This document shows, one piece after another, positions 6,868 through 12,880 of a stretch of 13,018 nucleotides of DNA. Both the position numbers and the translations under genes were made by a program. Positions within the stretch are counted from its first letter, which is position 1, and every line of letters starts with the position of its first letter. The notes below the pieces were generated by a model. The model searched no databases and had not been told where the DNA came from. It worked only from the letters and a program-made list of their open reading frames with translations. Source of the DNA: Gp6-AA40 sp035764385 (GTDB taxonomy: Bacteria; Acidobacteriota; Vicinamibacteria; Vicinamibacterales; UBA2999); contig DASTZI010000279.1 in NCBI GenBank assembly GCA_035764385.1, positions 1 to 13,018 on the forward strand, read 5' to 3'.

Positions 6868-7737
6868 TTATCCTCGCTCGTGCGTCACCATATGCTGCGA
6901 ATCGCGCTCCTCGCACGGCAGATCCTCGGTGAGCGTCGCCTTCGGATCCGGATTCAGCCGCAGCGTGCGGGTGCGAACGTGGTACGGCTCGGTCAGCACG
7001 TCGGGATCCTCGACGATCGCTTCCCACCGCAGCGTGTTGCCCGTGCGCGTCAGCTTTTCAGTGACGTGCATATTGTTGCTGTGGAACCAGCCAGGCCATT
7101 CGATCCAGCTCTCGTCGTTGAAGCCGACGATGTCGATGACCATCGTGTCGCCTTCCCACTTGCCGACCGCATCGCCATACCAGGTGGTGTCCTGGGACTT
7201 GATCGGGTCGTGCGGACGGCCGTCAATCGGAATGACGCGGAACTGATTGCCCTGGGCGTAAAGGAAAATCAGCTCCGTCGGGGTCTGCACGATCTTCGCC
7301 GGCGCTCCCATGCGCGGCACGCCGCCCGGTTTGCAGTGGAACTCAGGATCCTCCTGCGTGCCGTTACGATCGAGATACTGGACGCGCTCCCAGAACTCCG
7401 GCTTGTACATCGGAATTTCCGGACCCATCCGCTGCGTGACGCCGGAATCGCGTTCGAAGTTGACGCCGGGCGCGCACTGACCGGAATCGACCTGCGCCTG
7501 TGAGCAGGGACGACCACGCTGCAGCACGGTGAGATTCCCTTTCTCATCGGGCTTCGCGGCGCCGCCGCCACCGCCGCCCCCGCCCCACATGCCGGACAGA
7601 TCGGGATGGCCGTTGCCCGTGCGCGGCGTCGGGACGTTCTGCTGGGGAGCCTGAGTCGGCGCCTGCGCGGCCAGGGACACGACGGTCATCGCCGCCGCGA
7701 ATGAGGCGGCGATGCCAAACCTATTGAGTTGATTCAT
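6868..7737 (-). CDS. Secreted HPDLSG-W family protein A, function unknown
   Basis: The 289-residue protein has a signal peptide (about 1-25, ending LAAQ), a short Gln/Pro linker, TPRTGNGHPDLSGMW and an eight-Gly run, followed by the same blocks as paralogue B: RGRPC (Cys78), CAPGV (Cys88), FHC (Cys135), GVPRMG, DGRPHD, WYGDAVGKWEGDTM, FNDESW, HSNNMHV and PCEERD (Cys275). The many Trp, Gly and Asp residues and alternating polar pattern suggest a beta-rich fold. It starts 4 bp after the DUF6152 stop and has no clear ribosome binding site of its own, so it is probably translationally coupled to that gene. A strong terminator follows. Whether it is an enzyme, a binding protein or a surface protein cannot be told from the sequence. 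Confidence 0.85.
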   Translation of the reverse strand: MNQLNRFGIAASFAAAMTVVSLAAQAPTQAPQQNVPTPRTGNGHPDLSGMWGGGGGGGGAAKPDEKGNLTVLQRGRPCSQAQVDSGQCAPGVNFERDSGVTQRMGPEIPMYKPEFWERVQYLDRNGTQEDPEFHCKPGGVPRMGAPAKIVQTPTELIFLYAQGNQFRVIPIDGRPHDPIKSQDTTWYGDAVGKWEGDTMVIDIVGFNDESWIEWPGWFHSNNMHVTEKLTRTGNTLRWEAIVEDPDVLTEPYHVRTRTLRLNPDPKATLTEDLPCEERDSQHMVTHERG

Positions 7738-7741
7738 TGGC

Positions 7742-8143
7742 TTAGAGGTCGTTCGGGTTGTTCGGATCCTCGTGATACATCGTCACGGTCCGACCATCCT
7801 GGAACGTAAACGTCACCACGCGCCCGGTGTGCGAGCCGTCGCGAGCGGGTGCGTAGCTGACCTTCAGTGTCTGGCCGACGCTGAAGATGCGCGTCATGCC
7901 GTTGGACCGAAGCGCCTGCGGGCCAGCGCCTGTGATTTCCCACTTATCCACCGTACCATCCGCCTTCTTCACGTCGAAGAACCAGCGGACGTGCGGGTTG
8001 ATCATGGCGAACTTGGTGAGGGTCCCCGTGAACTCACCACGCTTGGCGGTGTCGAACTCCGCCTGCAGTGCGTGATGCGCCACGGCCGGCTTTGCCGCAA
8101 GGCTCAGCGCGACAATCGCCAGAAGACCGAATAGCCTTTTCAT
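7742..8143 (-). CDS. DUF6152 family exported protein
   Basis: The start is the ATG at 8143, about 7 bp after GGAGAGG; an in-frame ATG 14 codons upstream has no ribosome binding site and would bury the signal peptide. The 133-residue product has a signal peptide ending AVA after residue 22, leaving HHALQAEFD as the mature N-terminus, which is typical of DUF6152. Further family features are INPH (His51), a DVKKADG turn, WEITGAGPQALRSNG, and a final strand with DGRTVTMY. A small beta-barrel-like periplasmic protein is likely, but the role is unknown. The N-terminal His pair and further His at 51, 105 and 124 would allow metal binding (inference). The gene is tightly coupled to HPDLSG-W protein A. 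Confidence 0.85.
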   Translation of the reverse strand: MKRLFGLLAIVALSLAAKPAVAHHALQAEFDTAKRGEFTGTLTKFAMINPHVRWFFDVKKADGTVDKWEITGAGPQALRSNGMTRIFSVGQTLKVSYAPARDGSHTGRVVTFTFQDGRTVTMYHEDPNNPNDL

Positions 8144-8175
8144 AATCGCACCTCTCCGGGAAGACAGCCCGAAAT

Positions 8176-8204
8176 ACTGAAACATACCGGCAAATTCAAG
8201 TCAA
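8176..8204 (-). promoter_or_regulatory. Possible promoter before DUF6152
   Basis: On the - strand TTGACT (8204-8199) matches a sigma-70 -35 box well. At 17-bp spacing the -10 position reads TTCAGT (8181-8176), which is a poor match. It lies in the 69-bp gap before the DUF6152 gene, the widest gap between the upstream three genes. Weak evidence. Confidence 0.2.
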
Positions 8205-8212
8205 TGAATGCG

Positions 8213-9028
8213 TTAGTTGCTCTGCGACCCTGCCGCTCCACCCTTCACATTGGCCGGAATCGGCATGATCACATACGGGTTGTAAGTATTGGTGTGCGTC
8301 ACGGTCAGGTCCAGAACCGCCATGCCGTTCTGGGTCTGGACGATGTGCTTCGGCAGATAAACGTCCGCCTTCGCATCGTCGTTCCAGTCGCCGTATTGGT
8401 CATACGTGACCGCGAGAACCGTGGTTCCGTAACGCCCTTCAGCCTTCACCGGCTCCATGTACTTGTTCAGCGTCGCGGTGACGGTCCCGCCAGCGGCCGG
8501 GAACGTCAGGGTCGCTCCGCCCGCAGTCATGGACACCTTGGCGGCGTCGCCAGCGGCTTTCGCGGCTTTCGCCATGCCGATTGGCGTCAGCATCATTTGA
8601 ATCTGTCGCTCCTGCAGGGCCGCCGGCATCGGTGTCGCCTTGCCGCCCGGCGTCTCCTCGTTCCAGGCGTACTTATCGGACACAACCTCGATGGTGCGCT
8701 GGCCGTCATGCGTGTAGTCGAAGCGCATCCCGTTCATCGTGAAGTTCAGGCTGACCTTCCAGCTCGTCAGCGTGACGGGCTTGCCGCCGATGACCTTCGT
8801 GCCGTTCTCACCCCACATCTCGATGCGGTTGACCGAGTCGTTACGCTGCATGCCGCGGAGCATGCCCAGGTTGTCCATCATCGTCTCGATGACTTTTGCG
8901 TTGGCTGGCTGCGCGGCGGCGGGGCCACCCTGTCGCTGCCCGCCCCGCCCTCCCTGCGGCGCCTGTGCGTATATCGTCAGCGCCGTGAGCGCCAGACACG
9001 CCACGACTGCTGATGCCTTGCTGATCAT
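8213..9028 (-). CDS. Secreted protein of unknown function (possible LolA-like beta fold)
   Basis: The 271-residue product starts at ATG 9028 behind AGGAGG with a 5-bp spacer. It has a signal peptide (1-21, ending IYAQ) and a low-complexity Gly/Arg/Gln/Ala linker (22-42), then a mature domain rich in alternating hydrophobic strands with no Cys after cleavage. The C-terminal half contains YDQYGDWNDDAKADVYLP and a NPYVIMPIP ending. The 'coloured' pattern (a Tyr/Asp strand, then a YLPKHI strand, then a Pro-rich end) recalls LolA/outer-membrane-lipoprotein-sorting-like folds, but I see no decisive motif. It is the first gene of the - strand envelope cluster and is divergent from dctA. I do not recognise a named family. 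Confidence 0.75.
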   Translation of the reverse strand: MISKASAVVACLALTALTIYAQAPQGGRGGQRQGGPAAAQPANAKVIETMMDNLGMLRGMQRNDSVNRIEMWGENGTKVIGGKPVTLTSWKVSLNFTMNGMRFDYTHDGQRTIEVVSDKYAWNEETPGGKATPMPAALQERQIQMMLTPIGMAKAAKAAGDAAKVSMTAGGATLTFPAAGGTVTATLNKYMEPVKAEGRYGTTVLAVTYDQYGDWNDDAKADVYLPKHIVQTQNGMAVLDLTVTHTNTYNPYVIMPIPANVKGGAAGSQSN

Positions 9029-9039
9029 CCACGCCTCCT

Positions 9040-9060
9040 GCCTCGAGCAAATCCCGAGGC
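9040..9060 (-). promoter_or_regulatory. Leader hairpin before the secreted-protein gene
   Basis: A 6-bp inverted repeat (GCCTCG at 9040-9045 with CGAGGC at 9055-9060) lies directly upstream of the AGGAGG ribosome binding site of the gene starting at 9028. It could affect translation or RNA stability; it is short enough to be chance. Confidence 0.2.
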
Positions 9061-9191
9061 GACCATTTGTCTAGGGCGAAACCGATGAACTATCGCCGAA
9101 ATCAGGCGCCGTTCGCAAGCGTTGCCGGCCCTGCCGCACAGGGACCCAGCACGGGGGTTACGACGAGCCGGTGCCCTTTGTTTCGCGGCTG

Positions 9192-9197
9192 TATACT
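9192..9197 (+). promoter_or_regulatory. Possible -10 box of dctA
   Basis: TATACT stands out in a GC-rich context 27 bp before the dctA ATG and upstream of its GGAGG. No good -35 box is seen at 16-18 bp spacing, as might be expected of an activator-dependent promoter, so the call is tentative. Confidence 0.3.
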
Positions 9198-9223
9198 TCC
9201 GAATCCTTTGGAGGCCTGATTCC

Positions 9224-10561
9224 ATGCCCGCTCGACCCGCCGTCCGCCAGCAACCGCTGTATGCCCGCCTCTGGTTCCAAGTCATCGTAGGCATCGTCAT
9301 CGGCGTCGTTCTGGGGCAACTGAACCCAGGCCTCGGCGCCTCGATGAGGCCGCTCGGCGACGGCTTCGTGAAGCTGATTCGCATGATGATCGCGCCGATC
9401 ATCTTCGGCACCGTTGTCGTCGGCATCGCCAAGATGGGCGATATGAAGGAGGTGGGCCGCATCGGCCTCCGCGCGCTCCTCTACTTTGAAGTCGTCTCGA
9501 CGGTCGCGCTCATCATTGGCCTCGTCTTCGTCAATGTGATGCAGCCGGGAGCGGGGATGCATGCGAACGCGGCGCAGCTCGATCCGAAAAGCGTCGCTAC
9601 GTACACGACGAGCGCTTCGCATCTGACAACCGTCGACTTCCTGATGAACATCATCCCGACGACGATCGTCAACGCGTTCGCGACGGGCGACATCCTGCAG
9701 GTACTGTTCTTCTCCATCCTGTTCGGGGTCGCGGTGCTCCACCTCGGGACGATTGGCAAGCAGCTCGTGGGGCTCATCGATCAGTTCACGCACGCGCTGT
9801 TCGGCATGGTGGGCATCATCATGTACGTCTCGCCGATTGGCGCGTTCGGCGCCATGGCGTACACCATCGGCCAGTTCGGCATCCACACCCTGCTGTCGCT
9901 TGGCGAGCTGATGCTCGTCATGGTGCTGGCGTGCCTGTTCTTCATCTTCGTCGTGCTTGCGACAATCGCCTGGTGGTCGGGGGTCAGCCTGCTCAAGTAC
10001 CTCGCGTATATCAAGGAGGAAATCCTGATCGTCCTCGGGACGTCGTCATCCGAGACGGTCCTGCCGCGGATGATGGCGAAGCTCGAACACGCCGGATGCG
10101 CGAAGCCGGTGGTCGGTCTGGTGATTCCGACCGGCTATTCGTTCAATCTGGACGGCACGTCGATCTACATGTCTATGGCGGCCATCTTCATCGCGCAGGC
10201 CACGGACACTCCGCTGACGATCACGCAGCAGCTCGGCATCCTCGCGGTCCTGCTCCTGACCTCGAAAGGCGCCGCGGGTGTCACCGGCAGCGGATTCATC
10301 ACGCTCGCTGCGACGCTGTCGTCGATTCCGGCGCTGCCTGTCGCCGGTCTCGCGCTCCTGATCGGTATCGATCGTTTCATGTCTGGCGCGCGCTCGTTGA
10401 CGAACCTGATTGGCAATGGCCTGGCGACCATCGTGGTTGCCAAGTGGGACGGCCAACTTGATACCAAGCGGCTGAAGCGCGTCTTCGAAGGCGAGACCGT
10501 CGCCGAGGCAGAAGAACCCGAGGAAATGCTTCTCGTGGACCACGCTCGATACGGAGCGTAG
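9224..10561 (+). CDS. dctA: C4-dicarboxylate symporter DctA (DAACS/SLC1 family)
   Basis: DctA imports succinate, fumarate and malate with protons or sodium across the inner membrane. The 445-residue protein has the full family signature: HP1 serine motif TSSSETVLPRMM (Ser274-276), PTGYSFNLDGT with NLDGT at 308-312, the HP2 loop SKGAAGVTGSG (347-357), and GIDRFMSGARSLTNLIGNG (from 381, with Asp383, Arg390 and Asn394), then VVAKWDGQLD. These wordings are closer to DctA than to glutamate carriers. The ATG at 9224 lies 9 bp after GGAGG and gives a normal N-terminus; the frame upstream is open but does not look coding. The tail from about 425 is acidic. No DctB/DctD or DcuS-type sensor is in the window. 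A small single-TM ORF follows after 13 bp. Confidence 0.93.
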   Translation: MPARPAVRQQPLYARLWFQVIVGIVIGVVLGQLNPGLGASMRPLGDGFVKLIRMMIAPIIFGTVVVGIAKMGDMKEVGRIGLRALLYFEVVSTVALIIGLVFVNVMQPGAGMHANAAQLDPKSVATYTTSASHLTTVDFLMNIIPTTIVNAFATGDILQVLFFSILFGVAVLHLGTIGKQLVGLIDQFTHALFGMVGIIMYVSPIGAFGAMAYTIGQFGIHTLLSLGELMLVMVLACLFFIFVVLATIAWWSGVSLLKYLAYIKEEILIVLGTSSSETVLPRMMAKLEHAGCAKPVVGLVIPTGYSFNLDGTSIYMSMAAIFIAQATDTPLTITQQLGILAVLLLTSKGAAGVTGSGFITLAATLSSIPALPVAGLALLIGIDRFMSGARSLTNLIGNGLATIVVAKWDGQLDTKRLKRVFEGETVAEAEEPEEMLLVDHARYGA

Positions 10562-10574
10562 ACGCGTTTCGATC

Positions 10575-10685
10575 GTGAATAGCGCAATGATCGTCCTCCT
10601 GGGATTCGGAATAACGGGCATTCTGTTTGGCATCGCCGTCTGGGCGATTGCAGAACATCAGGCCAAACACCGGGACCATCCCTAG
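10575..10685 (+). CDS. Small single-transmembrane ORF downstream of dctA
   Basis: A 36-codon frame starts at GTG 10575 (or ATG 10587, giving 32 residues) and ends in TAG. The product has one hydrophobic helix, VLLGFGITGILFGIAVWAI, and a short polar tail rich in His and charge (AEHQAKHRDHP), the usual plan of small membrane subunits. It lies 13 bp after the dctA stop on the same strand. No clear Shine-Dalgarno is visible before GTG; the purine-poor stretch argues for caution. Small partner proteins are known for other transporters (for example MetS with MetP in Corynebacterium) and for oxidases (CydX), and this could be one for DctA. It matches no family I can name. Confidence 0.5.
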   Translation: MNSAMIVLLGFGITGILFGIAVWAIAEHQAKHRDHP

Positions 10686-10722
10686 TTGCGGCCGCGCGAG
10701 TATTTACGAAGCCCTCGCAACT
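10684..10722. terminator. Inverted repeat between convergent genes
   Basis: A 7-bp inverted repeat (AGTTGCG at 10684-10690 with CGCAACT at 10716-10722), with further GCGAG/CTCGC pairing inside, sits between the dctA unit and the convergent CoA-ester lyase gene. No T-run follows on either strand, so a bidirectional terminator role is only possible. Confidence 0.3.
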
Positions 10723-10723
10723 C

Positions 10724-11656
10724 TCAAAACACCCGATCTCCGAGCTTTCTGAGAAGCGCCTTCGCCATCCGGATGTTCGCGTAGTCGATCATCTTTCCGT
10801 CCTTGCCAATGGCGCCGCGCCCGCTCTTCGCGGCTTCGTCGTACGCCTCGACGACCGACTTCGCATGCGCAACTTCCTCGGCTGAGGGACTGAAGACGCG
10901 ATTGACGACCGGAATCTGGCTCGGGTGGATGCATTGCTTGCCGTCGAAACCCATGACGCGCGCGATGCGAGCGGCCTTTTCCAGGCCTGCCGTGTCCTTG
11001 TAACCGGCGTACGGCCCGTCGATGGCACGCAGGCCGTTCGCCCGCGCGGTTGCGACCACCGCGTGCATCACCGCGTGCCACCGGTGGCCGGGATAGATCT
11101 GGTCGTTCTCGTCCATCTCGCCGATGTTCGCAACCGGCATCTGCATCGTCGCCGAGTAGTCGCCGGGTCCGAAGATGAGCGCCTGCAGGCGTGGGGACGC
11201 CTCGGCGATCTCCCGCAGCCAGACGAACCCCTTCGCGCTCTCGATCTGCACTTCGAGGCCGATCTGCCGCTCGAAGCCCTTCGCCAGCTCGATCTGCGTC
11301 AGCAGCATGCACACGAACCGCACGTCCTGCGGGAGGTTTGCCTTGGGCACCATCACGACGTCGATCCTGTCGCCTGCGGCTTCGACGACTTCGATCAGAT
11401 CGCGATAGGCAAACGGGGTATCCAGGCCGTTGATGCGGAAGGCCTTGAGCTTGCGGCCGAAGTCGAGCTCGCGAAACGCGCGGACGACGTTCGCACGGCT
11501 CGCCAGCTTCTCGTCGACGGCAACCGCATCCTCGAGATCGATGCAGACCGCATCGGCGTCGGAGGCGGCCGCCTTTTCGATCATGTTCGGTCGTGAAGCC
11601 GGCACGTAGAGCATGCTGCGCTCGAGACGATCTGTAGGTGCCTGCGATTCAGTCAT
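10724..11656 (-). CDS. HpcH/HpaI aldolase/CitE-type CoA-ester lyase
   Basis: The 310-residue protein belongs to the CitE/malyl-CoA lyase superfamily, Mg-dependent TIM-barrel enzymes that split or form (hydroxy)acyl-CoA esters. Motifs in order: SMLYVPASRPNMIEKA near the N-terminus, CIDLEDAV (38-45), AFRINGLDT with Arg74, VMVPKA (101-106), LEVQIESAKG with Glu139 as metal ligand, FGPGDYSA with Asp167 as second ligand, and KQCIHPSQI (240-248) near the C-terminus. It lacks features that would fix the substrate; malyl-, citramalyl- or methylmalyl-CoA are options, as are thioesterase relatives. The ATG at 11656 gives a normal N-terminus; an earlier ATG at 11701 lies inside the upstream gene. It starts 10 bp after the acyl-CoA dehydrogenase stop, so the two form an operon. 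Confidence 0.88.
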   Translation of the reverse strand: MTESQAPTDRLERSMLYVPASRPNMIEKAAASDADAVCIDLEDAVAVDEKLASRANVVRAFRELDFGRKLKAFRINGLDTPFAYRDLIEVVEAAGDRIDVVMVPKANLPQDVRFVCMLLTQIELAKGFERQIGLEVQIESAKGFVWLREIAEASPRLQALIFGPGDYSATMQMPVANIGEMDENDQIYPGHRWHAVMHAVVATARANGLRAIDGPYAGYKDTAGLEKAARIARVMGFDGKQCIHPSQIPVVNRVFSPSAEEVAHAKSVVEAYDEAAKSGRGAIGKDGKMIDYANIRMAKALLRKLGDRVF

Positions 11657-11666
11657 GTGTTTCCGT

Positions 11667-12836
11667 TTAAAAGGATCTTGGCATTCCGAGCACATGCTCA
11701 CCGATATAGGAAAGGATCAAATTCGTCGAGATTGGGGCGATCTGATACAGCCTCGTCTCGCGGAATTTTCGTTCGACGTCGTACTCGGCCGCAAAGCCGA
11801 ACCCACCGAACGTCTGCAGGCACGCGTTGGCTGCCTCCCATGACGCGTCCGCCGCGAGCAGTTTGGCAAGATTGGCCTCCGCGCCCGAGGGCTTGCCGGC
11901 ATCGAAGAGGCGCGCCGCTTCGAAGCGCATCAGATCCGCGGCACGAACGTTGGCATAGGCGCGCGCGATCGGAAACTGGACGCCCTGGTTCCGGCCGATG
12001 GGCCGCTCGAACACGATCCGCTCGTTTGCGTACGTCCGCGCCCTGTCGACGAACCAGAAGCCGTCGCCGATGCACTCGGCGGCGATGAGAATGCGCTCCG
12101 CGTTCATGCCGTCGAGAATGTAGCGGAACCCGAGACCTTCCTCGCCGATCAGATTAGCGGCCGGCACCTCGAAATCTTCGAAGAACACTTCGTTGGTTTC
12201 GTGATTGACCATGTTGCGGATCGGCCTTACGGTCATCCCCTTCTGATCGGCCCCGCGAAGATCGACCAGGAAAATCGACATCCCTTCGGTCTTCTTCTTC
12301 ACCTCCGGCAGAGGCGTGGTCCTCGCGAGCAGCAGCATCAGGTCCGAATGTTGAATCCGGGAAATCCACACCTTCTGACCGTTGACGATGTAGCGGTCGC
12401 CGTTACGGACGGCCGTCGTACGCGTCTTCGTGGTGTCAGTGCCGGTCGTCGGCTCGGTGACCGCGAACGACTGGAGGCGCAGCTCGCCGGACGCAATGCC
12501 GGGCAAGTACTTCCGCTTCTGCGCATCGGAGCCATGACGCAGCAGCGCACCCATGATGTACATCTGCGCATGGCAGGCGCCGGAGTTCGCGCCAGACCGA
12601 TTGATCTCCTCGAGGATCACCGACGCCTCGGTGACATTCAGGCCGCCGCCGCCGTACTGCTCGGGAATCAGTGCGGCAAGCCAGCCTGCGTCGGTCAGCG
12701 CCTTGACGAAGGCATCCGGATAACCGTTGCGCTCCTCCACCGCCTGCCAGTACTTGCTGTCGAACTGGCTGCACAACTCGCGGACAGCCTGACGGTATTC
12801 CTGGTATTCGTGCGCTCTCGGGTTGATGTCAGCCAT
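11667..12836 (-). CDS. Acyl-CoA dehydrogenase
   Basis: This 389-residue flavoprotein has the usual three-part fold: an N-terminal helical domain (about 10-120), the FAD-binding strand block with QSFAVTEPTTGTDT (122-135) and YIVNGQKVWIS (149-159), and a C-terminal helical domain with GRNQGVQFPIA and QTFGGFGFAAEYDVE. Such enzymes oxidise acyl-CoA to 2-enoyl-CoA and pass electrons to ETF. The base that MCAD carries in YEGT is missing (YQIAPIST at 364-371), but Glu247 in MNAERIL sits at the alternative base position used by isovaleryl- and long-chain enzymes. I start at ATG 12836, because the upstream in-frame part reads through repeats. The CitE-like gene follows after 10 bp, pointing to a shared pathway of organic-acid breakdown; the substrate is unknown. 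Confidence 0.93.
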   Translation of the reverse strand: MADINPRAHEYQEYRQAVRELCSQFDSKYWQAVEERNGYPDAFVKALTDAGWLAALIPEQYGGGGLNVTEASVILEEINRSGANSGACHAQMYIMGALLRHGSDAQKRKYLPGIASGELRLQSFAVTEPTTGTDTTKTRTTAVRNGDRYIVNGQKVWISRIQHSDLMLLLARTTPLPEVKKKTEGMSIFLVDLRGADQKGMTVRPIRNMVNHETNEVFFEDFEVPAANLIGEEGLGFRYILDGMNAERILIAAECIGDGFWFVDRARTYANERIVFERPIGRNQGVQFPIARAYANVRAADLMRFEAARLFDAGKPSGAEANLAKLLAADASWEAANACLQTFGGFGFAAEYDVERKFRETRLYQIAPISTNLILSYIGEHVLGMPRSF

Positions 12837-12840
12837 CGTC

Positions 12841-12869
12841 TCGGGATTTGCGATTCGGGATTCGGGATT
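12841..12869. repeat. Short direct repeats TCGGGATT
   Basis: TCGGGATT occurs three times, at 12841-12848, 12855-12862 and 12862-12869, just upstream of the acyl-CoA dehydrogenase start. The spacing is 14 then 7 bp, as in a degenerate 7-bp tandem repeat. It may be a slippage repeat; a binding site for a regulator is also possible. Confidence 0.6.
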
Positions 12870-12880
12870 TGATCCGGATC

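Noticed and set aside
8144..8185. Earlier ATG for the DUF6152 protein
   Set aside because: It would add 14 residues before a well-formed signal peptide and lacks a ribosome binding site.
9122..9223. N-terminal extension of DctA
   Set aside because: No hydrophobic or family-like sequence; the ATG at 9224 has GGAGG upstream and matches DctA length.
10688..10695. GCGGCCGC palindrome as a binding site
   Set aside because: An 8-bp GC palindrome is expected by chance in such GC-rich DNA.
10925..11596. Long + strand frame opposite the CoA-ester lyase gene
   Set aside because: It mirrors the - strand coding frame, is rich in Arg/His/Asp as antisense frames of GC-rich genes are, and shows no motifs.
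11667..12836. Acyl-CoA dehydrogenase as an inactive homologue because the YEGT glutamate is missing
   Set aside because: Glu247 occupies the known alternative catalytic position, and the frame and the FAD motifs are intact.
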